Source: Acetobacterium paludosum
GTDB taxonomy: Bacteria > Bacillota > Clostridia > Eubacteriales > Eubacteriaceae
Length of the DNA stretch: 64,000 nt
Assembly: GCF_008086595.1 (NCBI RefSeq)
Contig: NZ_RXYA01000011.1
Coordinates: forward strand, 98,530-162,529
Direction of reading: 5' to 3'
The notes beneath the pieces were generated by a model. It did no database searches. It was given only the letters and a program-made list of their open reading frames with translations, and had not been told where the DNA came from. Shown here piece after piece: positions 8,125 through 18,181 of this stretch (position 1 is the first letter of the stretch; each line of letters begins with the position of its first letter). The position numbers and the translations under genes were made by a program.

Positions 8125-9165
8125 ATGATTAAAGCATCTGTTATCGGTGGAACCGGTTATGCAGGACAGGAACTCATTCGAATCTTAATGAGGCATCCTG
8201 AGGTGGAGATAGTGACGGTTGGGTCCAGAAGTTATGCGGGACAAAAATTCAGTGATATTTACGGAAACTATGAGAACATTATGAATCATGTCTGTGAAGT
8301 CGCCGATATTAAAGAATTGGCAGAAAAGTCGGATGTCGTTTTTTTGGCATTGCCTCATGGTATTGCATCTAAAATGGTTACTGAAGAAATATTGATGCAA
8401 ACAAAAATTATTGATTTAGGAGCTGATTTCCGGCTTAAAGATATTGATATATATGAAGACTGGTATAATACCGAACACCATAATAAGTCATTATTAAAAG
8501 AGGCTGTTTATGGATTGTGTGAATTGCATCGTGATGATATCAGAGATGCTCGTTTAATTGCCAATCCGGGCTGTTATACAACTTGCAGTATCCTGAGTCT
8601 GGCACCGCTTGTAAAAAATGATCTGATTGATATCAACAGTATTATTATTGATGCGAAATCGGGGGTTACTGGTGCGGGCAGAGGAATGGTTCAGACGTCA
8701 ATGTATTCAGAATGCAATGAATCCATCAAGGCTTATAAGATCGGGGAACATCGACATACCCCAGAAATCGAACAGGAACTGGGCTTGTTTAACGGTAAAA
8801 ATTTTAATCTTCTGTTTACACCCCACCTTGTCCCGATGAATCGGGGGATTCTGGCTTTATCTTATGCGACCTTAACAAAGTCAATCGCTATAAATGAGCT
8901 TCAGGAACTTTACAAAGATTTCTATAAAGATGAATACTTTGTGCGTTTAACCGGAGATCGAATGCCGGAAACGCGATGGGTTAAGGGGTCGAATTATTGT
9001 GATATTGGCTTAAAGATTGATACGCGAACCAATCATGTAGTGATTGTCGGTGCCATTGACAATTTGATAAAGGGAGCGGCCGGTCAGGCAGTTCAAAATA
9101 TGAATATTGTTTTTGATTTAGATGAAAAAACAGGAATCGACTTTATTGCCGATTTCCCGATTTAA
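8125..9165 (+). CDS. argC: N-acetyl-gamma-glutamyl-phosphate reductase
   Basis: A 346-residue NADPH-dependent reductase, third step of arginine synthesis. The N-terminal Rossmann motif GGTGYAGQELIRIL is at residue 8, and the catalytic cysteine lies in NPGCYTTCSI near residue 152. KSGVTGAGRG and HRHTPEIEQELG are further family signatures. ATG 8125 is preceded by GAGAGGAT. It is first in the argCJBD operon, behind the long structured leader. Confidence 0.98.
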   Translation: MIKASVIGGTGYAGQELIRILMRHPEVEIVTVGSRSYAGQKFSDIYGNYENIMNHVCEVADIKELAEKSDVVFLALPHGIASKMVTEEILMQTKIIDLGADFRLKDIDIYEDWYNTEHHNKSLLKEAVYGLCELHRDDIRDARLIANPGCYTTCSILSLAPLVKNDLIDINSIIIDAKSGVTGAGRGMVQTSMYSECNESIKAYKIGEHRHTPEIEQELGLFNGKNFNLLFTPHLVPMNRGILALSYATLTKSIAINELQELYKDFYKDEYFVRLTGDRMPETRWVKGSNYCDIGLKIDTRTNHVVIVGAIDNLIKGAAGQAVQNMNIVFDLDEKTGIDFIADFPI

Positions 9166-9179
9166 ATAGGAGTTAAGAC

Positions 9180-10403
9180 ATGAAAATAATTAAAACAGGT
9201 GGGGTAACAACACCCCGTGGGTTTAAAGCTGGTGGCACAAATTGTGGGATCAAAGCAAATGAAAAAAGTGATTTGGCGATCATCTATTCTGAAGTGCCAG
9301 GTGGGACGGCTATATTGACGACCACTAATGAAGTAAAAGCAGCACCAATTCTTTGGTGCAAGGATGTTATCGCCAATCCGTACAAGCAGGCAGTCGTTGT
9401 TAACAGTGGGAATGCCAATGCCTGCACCGGACAAGCAGGCATAACGGCAGTGGCAGCGACGGCAAAAAAAATGGCGGAGGCTCTGGGTCTTAAACCGGAA
9501 GATGTTCTGGTGGCATCCACAGGCGTTATTGGCGTGGCATTACCGGTTGAAAAAATTCTATCCGGGATTGATGTGTTGGTACCAAAAATTGGGAACACCA
9601 GTGAAGATGGCCGATTGGCAGCGAATGCCATTCTGACAACCGATACAGGGGTAAAAACCATTGGGGTTGAAGTCGAAATTCAAGGCAAACTGGTGAAAAT
9701 TGGGGGTATGGCCAAAGGATCCGGCATGATTCATCCCAATATGGCCACGATGCTTTCTTTTGTAACCACCGATGTGAACATTGAACCGGCGCTGCTTCAA
9801 AAGTTGTTAAAAGAGACGACCATTGATACCTATAACATGATTTCCGTGGATGGGGATACCAGTACCAATGATATGGTAACGGTTATGTCAAACGGAATGG
9901 CTGGAAATGACAAGCTGGAGGAAGCCACTACTGATTATGAAATCTTTAAGGAAGCCTTTGTGTTTGTCCATAAAACGCTGGCAAAAAAAATCATTCGCGA
10001 TGGTGAAGGCGCGACAAAATTTATTGAAGTAGAAGTTTACGGAACCAAAACAAAGAATGAGGCAAGAATTTTAGCAAAAGCGGTGATCACTTCAAACCTT
10101 GTTAAAACAGCTTTGTTTGGTGAAGATGCAAACTGGGGCCGGGTGCTTTGTGCTTTGGGCTATTCTGGGGTTGAATTTGATCCGTTAAAAGTATCTTTGA
10201 TTTTTTCGAGTCAGGCGGGTATGATTACGCTTTTAAAAGATGGTGTGCCGATTGCTTTTAAAGAAGATGAAGCAAAAAAAGTCTTATCTGAAACAGACAT
10301 TAATATTTCTGTTGATCTTAAGGATGGAGATGAGAAGGCAGTGGCCTGGGGTTGCGATTTATCCTATGAGTATGTTAAGATAAACGGCGACTATCGAAGC
10401 TAA
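9180..10403 (+). CDS. argJ: Bifunctional ornithine acetyltransferase / N-acetylglutamate synthase
   Basis: A 407-residue enzyme that recycles the acetyl group from acetylornithine to glutamate. The self-cleavage site is plain: KGSGMIHPNMATMLSF, with the nucleophilic threonine of the MATML motif near residue 190, so the precursor should split into alpha and beta chains. NWGRVLCALGYSG is the conserved C-terminal segment. ATG 9180 follows AGGAG, 14 bp after argC. No separate argA is seen, which fits a cyclic pathway. Confidence 0.98.
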   Translation: MKIIKTGGVTTPRGFKAGGTNCGIKANEKSDLAIIYSEVPGGTAILTTTNEVKAAPILWCKDVIANPYKQAVVVNSGNANACTGQAGITAVAATAKKMAEALGLKPEDVLVASTGVIGVALPVEKILSGIDVLVPKIGNTSEDGRLAANAILTTDTGVKTIGVEVEIQGKLVKIGGMAKGSGMIHPNMATMLSFVTTDVNIEPALLQKLLKETTIDTYNMISVDGDTSTNDMVTVMSNGMAGNDKLEEATTDYEIFKEAFVFVHKTLAKKIIRDGEGATKFIEVEVYGTKTKNEARILAKAVITSNLVKTALFGEDANWGRVLCALGYSGVEFDPLKVSLIFSSQAGMITLLKDGVPIAFKEDEAKKVLSETDINISVDLKDGDEKAVAWGCDLSYEYVKINGDYRS

Positions 10404-10426
10404 AAAAATATAGAAGGAAGTATTAA

Positions 10427-11296
10427 ATGGAAAAATATATTGAAAAGGCGAATGTTCTGATTGAAGCCTTGCCTTATATCCAGAAATTCAAAAAGAAAAC
10501 AATGGTCATCAAGTATGGCGGTAGTTTCATGTATGATGAGGCGATTAAACAATCAGTAATGGACGATATAGCACTGATGCGTTTGGTTGGGATTCGGGTG
10601 ATCCTTATTCATGGCGGAGGTAAAGATATATCCAGCATGTTAAGTGATCTTGATATTGAAACCGAGTTTGTGGATGGACTGCGAATCACGAATGAAAAAG
10701 TGGTGGAAGTTGCCGAAATGGTGTTATCGGGAAAGATTAATAAGGAAATTGTTCAACTTCTCCAGAATCGGGAAATCAGCGCGGTTGGTCTTTCCGGTAA
10801 AGACGGTGGGATGATCAAGGTTAAGAAGAAATTTGTCAACAATCTTGATATTGGTTTTGTTGGCGAGATTGAAAAGGTGGATAGCCGAATTTTAAGTACT
10901 TTATTAAAGGACGATTACTTGCCGGTCATCGCTCCGATTGGTACGGATGAAACCGGACAAAGTTATAACATTAATGCGGACCATGTCGCTTATGCCATTG
11001 CTAAAGCAGTAAAGGCTGAAAAATTAATCTATTTAACGGATACCGATGGGGTCTATATGGATTTTGAAAATCCGGACTCGATTATTCGTCGCCTTTCTGC
11101 TGACAGTGTGCCAAAACTCATCGAAGAAGGTGTTATTTCCGGGGGGATGATTCCGAAAGTACAAAACAGTGTGGATGCCATCAATGGCGGCGTTAATTCG
11201 GTTCATATTTTAGACGGAAAGGTTCAGCATTCTTTGCTCCTCGAACTCTTTACAGCAGCCGGTGTTGGAACGATGATTCGTCGTTCGATAATTTAG
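10427..11296 (+). CDS. argB: Acetylglutamate kinase
   Basis: A 289-residue amino-acid kinase that phosphorylates N-acetylglutamate. KYGGSFM near residue 29 and HGGGKDI near 64 are the nucleotide-binding glycine-rich loops. NADHVAYAIAKA and LTDTDGVY follow, then GGMIPKVQNSVDAI, which is typical of arginine-sensitive family members together with the N-terminal helix. It may therefore be the feedback-inhibited step; this is inferred from length and the N-terminal extension, not shown. ATG 10427 is preceded by AGAAGGAAG. Confidence 0.98.
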   Translation: MEKYIEKANVLIEALPYIQKFKKKTMVIKYGGSFMYDEAIKQSVMDDIALMRLVGIRVILIHGGGKDISSMLSDLDIETEFVDGLRITNEKVVEVAEMVLSGKINKEIVQLLQNREISAVGLSGKDGGMIKVKKKFVNNLDIGFVGEIEKVDSRILSTLLKDDYLPVIAPIGTDETGQSYNINADHVAYAIAKAVKAEKLIYLTDTDGVYMDFENPDSIIRRLSADSVPKLIEEGVISGGMIPKVQNSVDAINGGVNSVHILDGKVQHSLLLELFTAAGVGTMIRRSII

Positions 11297-11305
11297 GAGG
11301 AAAAA

Positions 11306-12478
11306 ATGGATTTAATTACACGTGGAAATAATGTGATCATGGAAACTTATAAACGTTTTCCATTGGTTTTCGATAAAGGTCAGGGATGTGTACTGACGGA
11401 TATAAACGGGAAAGAATACCTTGATTTTATGGGCGGTATCGCAGTTAACGCTCTTGGCTATGCTCACCCGGGGCTGATGGATGCAATGAAAACGCAAATG
11501 GAAAAACTGGTTCATGTTTCTAATTTGTACTGGACTGAACCCGGGATTGAGTTGGCTGAACTATTGACAAAAGAAAGCGGCTTGGATAAGGTTTTCTTTT
11601 GCAACAGCGGCGCAGAGGCCTGTGAGGCGGCATTAAAACTTTGCCGTATTTATGGAAAACTGAAAAAGCATCAGAATGCCGTAGAAATTATTGCCATGGA
11701 TCAGTCTTTTCACGGACGAACCTACGGCGCAATCAGCGCGACTGGTCAAAAAAAATATCAGGCGAATCTGGAACCGTTGCTGCCGGAAATTTATCATGTG
11801 CCCTTTAATGATATTGAAGCATTAAAGGCTCAGATTAATCCGAATATCTGTGGAATCATTCTGGAACCCATTCAAGGTGAAGGCGGGATTCATCCAGCCG
11901 ATCCGGAATATTTAAAAGCAGTACGAAAAATCTGTGACCAAGAAAATATTGTGTTGATTTTTGATGAGGTACAGACCGGGATTGGCCGTTCCGGAAAATT
12001 GTTTGCCTATCAGCAATATGGCGTGGTTCCGGATGTTGTCACCATGGCTAAAGGATTAGGCGGCGGTGTGCCCATCGGCGGTATTATTGCTAAAAATCAC
12101 GTTGCTGAGGTCTTTACACCAGGAACCCATGCGGCCACTTTTGGGGGCAATCCATTTGTTTGCGCAACCGGCAAATATGTAATTGAAACTTTGACGGCGC
12201 CGGGATTCTTTGAATCGGTTGCTGAAAAGGGCGCGTATTTAAAATCCCAATTAGAAGCATTAAAAAAAGAACATCCTTCAATCAAAGATGTTCGCGGGAT
12301 GGGACTGATGATCGGAGCTGAGGTTGATGGCGATCTGGGAGTCATTGTTGCAAAGGCGATGGACAAGGGACTATTGGTTATAACGGCTGGATCAAATGCG
12401 ATTCGCTTTGTTCCACCGCTCATCATTACTAAGGAACAAATTGATCAGGCCGTGCAGATTTTTTCAGAATGTTTGTAA
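11306..12478 (+). CDS. argD: Acetylornithine aminotransferase
   Basis: A 390-residue class III PLP aminotransferase. FCNSGAEACEAALKL binds the cofactor phosphate, IFDEVQTGIGRSGKLF carries the conserved aspartate, and the Schiff-base lysine is in TMAKGLGGGVPIG near residue 248. ATG 11306 follows GGAGGAAAAA, ten bases after argB. Last gene of the operon, followed by a strong hairpin. argF and the carbamoyl phosphate genes are not in this window. Confidence 0.97.
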   Translation: MDLITRGNNVIMETYKRFPLVFDKGQGCVLTDINGKEYLDFMGGIAVNALGYAHPGLMDAMKTQMEKLVHVSNLYWTEPGIELAELLTKESGLDKVFFCNSGAEACEAALKLCRIYGKLKKHQNAVEIIAMDQSFHGRTYGAISATGQKKYQANLEPLLPEIYHVPFNDIEALKAQINPNICGIILEPIQGEGGIHPADPEYLKAVRKICDQENIVLIFDEVQTGIGRSGKLFAYQQYGVVPDVVTMAKGLGGGVPIGGIIAKNHVAEVFTPGTHAATFGGNPFVCATGKYVIETLTAPGFFESVAEKGAYLKSQLEALKKEHPSIKDVRGMGLMIGAEVDGDLGVIVAKAMDKGLLVITAGSNAIRFVPPLIITKEQIDQAVQIFSECL

Positions 12479-12508
12479 GTTAAAACAGCGTCAAAATTTT
12501 ATTTGTTT

Positions 12509-12541
12509 CATCGGGGCGATCCACAATCGCCCCGATGATTT
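12509..12541. terminator. Bidirectional terminator, argD / sensor kinase
   Basis: CATCGGGGCGAT and ATCGCCCCGATG form a perfect 12-bp GC-rich stem with a 5-base loop, then ATTTTAT. It lies between two convergent genes. Confidence 0.85.
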
Positions 12542-12546
12542 TATAG

Positions 12547-14028
12547 TTAATCTTTTTTCAGCAGTATCGACACGTTGGTTCCCTGGTTGAGTTCGCTGGT
12601 GATAATGAGCTCGCCCCGATGGATGGTGACAATGCTGTCAATAATCGACAGCCCCAAACCAGTGCCGCCGGTTGCTCGGGAACGATCATGGTTTATCCGA
12701 TAGAAACGTTCTTTAATCTTGGCAAGTTCATTATTTGGAATACCGCAACCCGAATCGGAAACGGTAATTTCGGTTGTCTTTTCATCGTGAACTTTACAGA
12801 TCAGCGTGATGGTCCCTCCTGCTTCCGTGTACTTTCGGCTGTTATCTATGAGACCGCGGATGGCTTGAATCAGTAATCCTTCATTTCCGTGAACAAATGC
12901 ATGTTCACATGTTTTCAGCTCATAATTATGGTCGGGATCGATCATGGGCCACTGATAGTATATTTTTTCTAAAATTAGAGAAATATCTAGAACTTTAAAA
13001 TCAGTACTATAATAATTGTTTTCAATTCGAGTGATGAGCAGCAGGTCTTCAACCATTTTATTCATACCCTGGATTTCATCTCGAATGGCTTCAATGGATT
13101 CATCACGAAGCTGCGGATCATTTTTACCCCAGTCCGCTAAGATATCAATATAACCCTGAATGACGGTTAGGGGTATGCGTAATTCATGAGAAGCATCGGA
13201 TACAAAACGTTTTTGGTTGTTGAATGCAGACTCTAATTTCTGGATCATTTGATTCAAGGAGACAATCAATTGATCAAGTTCATCCTTATTTCCGGTTTCT
13301 TCAATGCGGATGTTTAAATTATTTTCAGTTATATTTTTTGCGGTTTCAGATATTTCAATGAGGGGTTTTAAGGTATGCTTGGTACCATAAATACCAATGA
13401 TGATAATCGCTATTAAACCTAAGATACTGATGGAGACCATCAAAACGAATAAAGTGGTCATAAAAACATAGCTATCATGAAGATTTTTTACGATTTGAAT
13501 ATAAATGATATTTCCGTCTTCAAGGACGTAGTAAGATCCGACATAATAGTATTGCGTCTGATTATAACGCAGAGAATTCACTGAAATTGGCTGATTCTTA
13601 TTTTGGTCATTAAAGCTGAATTCAAAAAAATGAAAATTATATTGATCCAGATTATCGGCGGTGAGAAGGTCATTTAATATCTCTGAGGATTGATAGATAT
13701 GTTCGGCATTATCCGAAAGTCGGTAGGCAATCAGAGAATTGTCTTTGACATAGGGGTATAATTTTTCTGAAATTACTTCCAGTCGCTTGTCTGTCGGAAG
13801 ACTGAGAAGCAGCGACCTGTTTTCATCGATGGTGTTAATGACATAATCATTAAAACGAATCATGGTCGACTGGCTTTCATTTAAAATAAGCTGCTGAGCG
13901 AAAAAGAATACCATTACAAAAGAAAGGGTCAGGACCGATGTCAGAGCAAGAATAAAAAAGTAAACGATCCGATGATAGATCTTCAATGGCTTTTTCCGGC
14001 CCGGAATATTTAAGTTATCGAACCACAT
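12547..14028 (-). CDS. HAMP-containing sensor histidine kinase
   Basis: A 493-residue membrane kinase. Two membrane segments (about 22-48 and 188-214) flank a large extracytoplasmic sensory region, then a HAMP linker. The phospho-accepting H-box is SDASHELRIPLTVIQGY, with Ile in place of the common Thr. The ATP-binding boxes are DNSRKYTEAGG, SDSGCGIP and GGTGLGLSI. Its start overlaps the end of the response-regulator gene by 14 bp, so the pair is translationally coupled. The signal sensed cannot be told from sequence. Confidence 0.93.
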   Translation of the reverse strand: MWFDNLNIPGRKKPLKIYHRIVYFFILALTSVLTLSFVMVFFFAQQLILNESQSTMIRFNDYVINTIDENRSLLLSLPTDKRLEVISEKLYPYVKDNSLIAYRLSDNAEHIYQSSEILNDLLTADNLDQYNFHFFEFSFNDQNKNQPISVNSLRYNQTQYYYVGSYYVLEDGNIIYIQIVKNLHDSYVFMTTLFVLMVSISILGLIAIIIIGIYGTKHTLKPLIEISETAKNITENNLNIRIEETGNKDELDQLIVSLNQMIQKLESAFNNQKRFVSDASHELRIPLTVIQGYIDILADWGKNDPQLRDESIEAIRDEIQGMNKMVEDLLLITRIENNYYSTDFKVLDISLILEKIYYQWPMIDPDHNYELKTCEHAFVHGNEGLLIQAIRGLIDNSRKYTEAGGTITLICKVHDEKTTEITVSDSGCGIPNNELAKIKERFYRINHDRSRATGGTGLGLSIIDSIVTIHRGELIITSELNQGTNVSILLKKD

Positions 14029-14692
14029 AGCCGCGACCTCTTATTGTTTGGATGCGTTTTTCATTATAATTCCGGTCGATTTTATCCCGCAGGTATTTAA
14101 TGTAGACATCAACAATATTATCACCACCTTCATAATCAAAACCCCAAACATTGTCCAGAATCTGTTCCCGTGATTGAACCAAATCATGATTCAGTACAAG
14201 ATAATACAAAAGATCGAATTCAGTTCGAGAAAGATCAATCTCTTTAGAGTTGCGGATTACGCGAAAGTTATCGAGATCGATCTCGATATCCTTAAATATG
14301 ATATGTGTTTTTATTAAATTGTCATGAGTGCTTTTGCGTATATTCGCTTTGATACGGGCAAGCAGTTCGTCAAAATTAAACGGTTTTGTAACATAATCAT
14401 CAGCTCCAAGTTCAAAACCTTTTACAACATCTTGGGTACCATCTTTGGCAGTCAAAAAAATAACCGGAATTTGATTATTCTGAGATTTTATATAATGAAG
14501 AACTTCATACCCGGATGCTTCGGGAAGCATAATATCCAGGAGGATTAGATCAAAAGCAGGGTATTGATTAAATGTTTCAATGCCTTCACGGCCAGTAAAA
14601 GCTTTGGTCGTTTTAAACCCGGCATGATTTAACTGAAGTTCAATGATTCGACATATTTTTTTATCATCTTCGATAATAAGTATTTCTTTCAT
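14015..14692 (-). CDS. OmpR/PhoB-family response regulator
   Basis: A 225-residue DNA-binding regulator. The receiver domain shows IIEDDKK (acidic pocket), LILLDIMLPEASGYE (phosphorylated Asp near residue 52), FLTAKD and the lysine of VTKPFNFDELLARI. The C-terminal winged helix ends in DVYIKYLRDKID and IRGRGYVVR. ATG 14692 is preceded by AGGAGG. It is the cognate partner of the overlapping kinase downstream, and divergent from a second two-component system. Confidence 0.95.
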   Translation of the reverse strand: MKEILIIEDDKKICRIIELQLNHAGFKTTKAFTGREGIETFNQYPAFDLILLDIMLPEASGYEVLHYIKSQNNQIPVIFLTAKDGTQDVVKGFELGADDYVTKPFNFDELLARIKANIRKSTHDNLIKTHIIFKDIEIDLDNFRVIRNSKEIDLSRTEFDLLYYLVLNHDLVQSREQILDNVWGFDYEGGDNIVDVYIKYLRDKIDRNYNEKRIQTIRGRGYVVR

Positions 14693-14818
14693 AGCAACCT
14701 CCTAATTAATTAAAATCATATCATATTTTATTGATTTTATATAGCTTTAAGATTTCAGAATTATAATTAAAACATATGACTTATGATTTAAATTCAAAAA
14801 CGTGGAAGGAGTCGCTTT

Positions 14819-15487
14819 ATGCGTATATTATTTGTAGAGGACGAAAAAAAGATAACTGATGCTCTCCAGGAACTATGCAGGATACAAAATATTGATTGCG
14901 ATATTGCCAATGATGGTGAAGAAGGTTTGTTATTTGCTCTTAACCCTATTTATGATGTGATCGTTTTGGATATCATGCTGCCAATAAAAAGTGGCATTGA
15001 AATTCTTCAGCAAATCAGGGATCAGGGTATTAATACCCCGGTATTGATGTTGACGGCAAAAGGAACCATTGATGATAAGGTAAAGGGATTGGATATGGGA
15101 GCGGATGATTATTTGATCAAACCTTTTTCGGCAAAAGAACTCTTTGCTCGGATTCGTGCTTTGGGACGTCGTCCGGATCATGGCATCAAGGGAGAAACGA
15201 TTGTTTTTGAAGATGTGAGTTTCAATACCAAGAAAAACATTTTGCAGACAACGGATAAGGAATTTAAGCTTTCGGTTAAAGAAGCGAAGATCTTGGAAAT
15301 GCTTTTGAAACGACCGAACCAGGTATTTACCCGGGAACAGATTTTAGATCGGGTTTGGGGATTTGACAAGGAAGTCAATGAGAATAATATTGAGATTTAT
15401 GTTCATAATCTGCGAAAGAAGATTATCGATACTGAGGTCAAAATTGACACAATTCGAGGGGTTGGTTATACACTTGGGAAAAAATAA
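14819..15487 (+). CDS. OmpR/PhoB-family response regulator
   Basis: A 222-residue regulator. The receiver has FVEDEKK, VIVLDIMLPIKSGIE (phospho-Asp near 51), MLTAKG and LIKPFSAKELFARI. The winged helix contains FTREQILDRVWGFD and IEIYVHNLRKKI, ending IRGVGYTLGKK. ATG 14819 is preceded by GGAAGGAG. It pairs with the kinase 18 bp downstream. Only 126 bp separate it from the divergent regulator at 14692, so the two systems may share control sites. Confidence 0.95.
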   Translation: MRILFVEDEKKITDALQELCRIQNIDCDIANDGEEGLLFALNPIYDVIVLDIMLPIKSGIEILQQIRDQGINTPVLMLTAKGTIDDKVKGLDMGADDYLIKPFSAKELFARIRALGRRPDHGIKGETIVFEDVSFNTKKNILQTTDKEFKLSVKEAKILEMLLKRPNQVFTREQILDRVWGFDKEVNENNIEIYVHNLRKKIIDTEVKIDTIRGVGYTLGKK

Positions 15488-15505
15488 GTTGGGGTACTAA
15501 GTCTC

Positions 15506-16810
15506 ATGTTTAAAGAAATTAAACGAAAAATCACACTGTTTAACACCCTGATTCTAGTTGTTTTTATGTTTGTGTTTATTTTACTCTTGGGCTTTCTTGT
15601 AAAATGGAGTCTTAATCTTACCGGTGAAATATATTTAACCAATGTTGGAAAAGAGATCATTGAAAACAATGGTGAATCAGACCCGCCTCAGGTAAATTCA
15701 GTTGATTCCGTTCATGATAAGGTGGGATATCAATTTATTTTGTGGGATAGCAGCCACACTGTAAAATCGATGAAAGTAAATGACCGAAATTTAATTATGT
15801 CGGGTTATGAGTTGGTGATTCAGGAAAATCAGGCGTCTCAATTTAATACAATGGTTTCGGATGATGTCGAATATCGGGTCTATACTCTTTCGTATTCAAA
15901 AGATTCTAATGATTATGTGCTGCAGATTTTTCAACAGATTACCACGGAAAAGTCAATGGTTGCCTACATTATTTTTTTCTTGTTATTAATCGGGGTCGGC
16001 TCCATTGTCGTATTAATTCCCCTGAGTTATTTTCTGGCAGGAAAATCGCTGCAACCCATTAAGGAGACTTTTGAAGATCAAAAAAAGTTTATTGCAAATG
16101 CTTCTCATGAGTTGCGAACCCCTCTTACGGTCATTCAAACGAATGTGGAGGTATTAAAGCTTAAGGAAGATGAACAGATAAAAGACAACATGAAATGGCT
16201 GAACAACATCGGCAGTGAAAGTGAGACAATGGCCAAACTCATTTCTGATTTATTGTTATTAGCACAAGCGGAAAATCAAAGTCTTTCCGTTGAGAAGGAA
16301 CTGTTTGATTTATCTTCTTTGTGTCATCAAATGGTTGTGCTTATGACAGAATTGGCAAATGAAAAAGAAATTGAGCTAGGCGAGAATATTACCCCGGATA
16401 TACACTATCGCGGCGATGAAGAACGACTTAAACAGGCGGTGCGAATATTAGTCGATAACGCTATTAAATATACACCAATAGGCGGTAAAGTACAATTGTG
16501 CATAACTCAAGGCAAACGAAATATTGTCATTGCAGTTAAAGATACCGGAGTCGGACTGACGGAAGAAGAAAAGGCAAAAGTATTTAGTCGTTTCTATCGG
16601 GTGGACGATGCCCGAAACCGGGAAACCGGTGGTTATGGACTCGGCTTAAACATCGCGGATTACATTGTAAAAAAACATGGCGGTAAAATAAAAATAGAAT
16701 CGGTTCCCAATGAAGGCAGTACCTTTTCGATTCTCTTACCACGCACAAATATAAAACAGGATACCAAAAAAAATAACCATAATAACTATCGAATCGATTC
16801 ATTTTTATAA
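15506..16810 (+). CDS. Sensor histidine kinase
   Basis: A 434-residue kinase with two membrane helices (about 12-35 and 152-175) flanking a roughly 115-residue external domain. No clear HAMP linker is seen: LAGKSLQPIKETFEDQKKF joins directly to the H-box NASHELRTPLTVIQTN. DNAIKYTPIGG, DTGVGL and GGYGLGLNI form the ATPase domain. The protein ends in a basic Lys/Asn tail. Coupled to the upstream regulator. Architecture resembles small Firmicute kinases that sense cell-envelope or antibiotic stress, but the signal is unknown. Confidence 0.93.
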   Translation: MFKEIKRKITLFNTLILVVFMFVFILLLGFLVKWSLNLTGEIYLTNVGKEIIENNGESDPPQVNSVDSVHDKVGYQFILWDSSHTVKSMKVNDRNLIMSGYELVIQENQASQFNTMVSDDVEYRVYTLSYSKDSNDYVLQIFQQITTEKSMVAYIIFFLLLIGVGSIVVLIPLSYFLAGKSLQPIKETFEDQKKFIANASHELRTPLTVIQTNVEVLKLKEDEQIKDNMKWLNNIGSESETMAKLISDLLLLAQAENQSLSVEKELFDLSSLCHQMVVLMTELANEKEIELGENITPDIHYRGDEERLKQAVRILVDNAIKYTPIGGKVQLCITQGKRNIVIAVKDTGVGLTEEEKAKVFSRFYRVDDARNRETGGYGLGLNIADYIVKKHGGKIKIESVPNEGSTFSILLPRTNIKQDTKKNNHNNYRIDSFL

Positions 16811-16815
16811 AAATC

Positions 16816-16903
16816 AAAAGTTCAAGTATTTAACTGTTTTTAAGGAGACTGGAATTTCCAGTAAGGATTCTTTAAAAATTGGTTGAGTAATTGAACTTTT
16901 TTT
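16816..16903 (+). terminator. Long imperfect hairpin terminator
   Basis: AAAAGTTCAA (16816-16825) pairs with TTGAACTTTT (16891-16900), with further imperfect pairing inward to a GACTGGAATTTCCAGT tip, and a U run through 16903. It lies just after the kinase gene. Confidence 0.75.
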
Positions 16904-17056
16904 ATGTGGAACAACGCGATAACATTTAGTTTGTAAAAAGATAAAATTAAGAATCAAAATAGATCATATAATTTTTTAACTTAAAAATTTATTATCTTGC
17001 TGTGACGATATGCTATAATAAACATGATCTTATAGAATGGAAATGGGTAACTAAGA

Positions 17057-18181
17057 ATGTGCGAAGAAGAGAAAAAGAAAAAAGGCTGGTTTTCTAAAGC
17101 CTGGAAGAACTATTCAAATGCTTTTTTTCTGATTTTAATAATTGGTGTCACAGCTATCATTATATTTACCCAAGTTGACCTGGTAGAATTTCAGAAGACA
17201 CTCAAACAAACAAAGGGTGAATTCTTACTTTTGGGGATTGGCTGTGTTTTTCTTTATTGGTTTCTAGAGGCCTATATGTTATTAAAACTCATGAGGCAGG
17301 AAAATTCAAATGAAAAATTTTCATTTGCCTTTACGCTGACCATGGTTGGTCAATATTACAATCTTCTTGATCCCAGTTCAAGTGGCGGGCAACCGATTCA
17401 GCTGTATGAAATGTCGAAAAAAAAATACGGCCTTGGAACAGGCACGGCTGTTCTTGTTCAAAAATATGCTTTGTATCAGATTACAATTACTTTTCTGGCA
17501 ATCATAGCGATTGTCTTTTGTACGACGGAGCTCAACCAGAGTCTGGATGCCGTTAAGTGGCTGATTGCTTTTGGTCTGGTTTTAAATGTAGCCGCGATTG
17601 TTTTTATCGGCATTCTTGTGTTTAATCCAAATGCGGCAAGGGGGATTTTACTAAGCTGTGTAAAAATTCTTCTAAAATTGCGCATCCTTAAAAATTCTGA
17701 AAAACAGTGTAAAAAAATTGATCATTTTGTGGGAGAATACAAGCTGGCTGTTGAAGGTCTGAAAGATAAAAAAAAAGAAACTCTGCAATTATTTTTTGTT
17801 TCGATCATACAGATGATGGCTTTCTATTCGGTTGGCTATTTCGTGTACTTGTCTTTGGGATTAAACAGCGTTAATGCCGTAACAATTATTTCTCTTCAAG
17901 CGATCCTTTATGTAGCAGTGGCCTTTGTACCAACGCCTGGTGCAGTCGGAGGAGCTGAAGCAGGCTTTTTACTGATATTTGGACCTATTTACGGGGCGGT
18001 AAATGCCCCGGTAGCAATGATTCTTTGGCGAATGATCACTTTTTATTTTATTCTTGTCTTTGGCGGTGTTTATTTATCCATTCATTCCATTAAAATGGGA
18101 AAGGAAAAAGTGAATGCCATTGGTGAAGAATTATCTGGCGAAGTTGATTATTTAATCGAAGAAAACAAAAAAAAACAGTGA
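17057..18181 (+). CDS. UPF0104 / lysylphosphatidylglycerol synthase-type flippase domain protein
   Basis: A 374-residue membrane protein with about eight hydrophobic segments after a short basic N-terminus. LDPSSSGGQPIQLYEMSKK near residue 98 and FVPTPGAVGGAEAGFLLIF near 294 are the two hallmark motifs of the AglD/MprF-flippase family. It lacks the C-terminal aminoacyl-transferase domain of full MprF, so it is a stand-alone flippase-like protein, presumably moving a lipid or lipid-linked molecule across the membrane. ATG 17057 has a weak ribosome site. A TATAAT -10 element lies at 17014-17019. Confidence 0.88.
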   Translation: MCEEEKKKKGWFSKAWKNYSNAFFLILIIGVTAIIIFTQVDLVEFQKTLKQTKGEFLLLGIGCVFLYWFLEAYMLLKLMRQENSNEKFSFAFTLTMVGQYYNLLDPSSSGGQPIQLYEMSKKKYGLGTGTAVLVQKYALYQITITFLAIIAIVFCTTELNQSLDAVKWLIAFGLVLNVAAIVFIGILVFNPNAARGILLSCVKILLKLRILKNSEKQCKKIDHFVGEYKLAVEGLKDKKKETLQLFFVSIIQMMAFYSVGYFVYLSLGLNSVNAVTIISLQAILYVAVAFVPTPGAVGGAEAGFLLIFGPIYGAVNAPVAMILWRMITFYFILVFGGVYLSIHSIKMGKEKVNAIGEELSGEVDYLIEENKKKQ

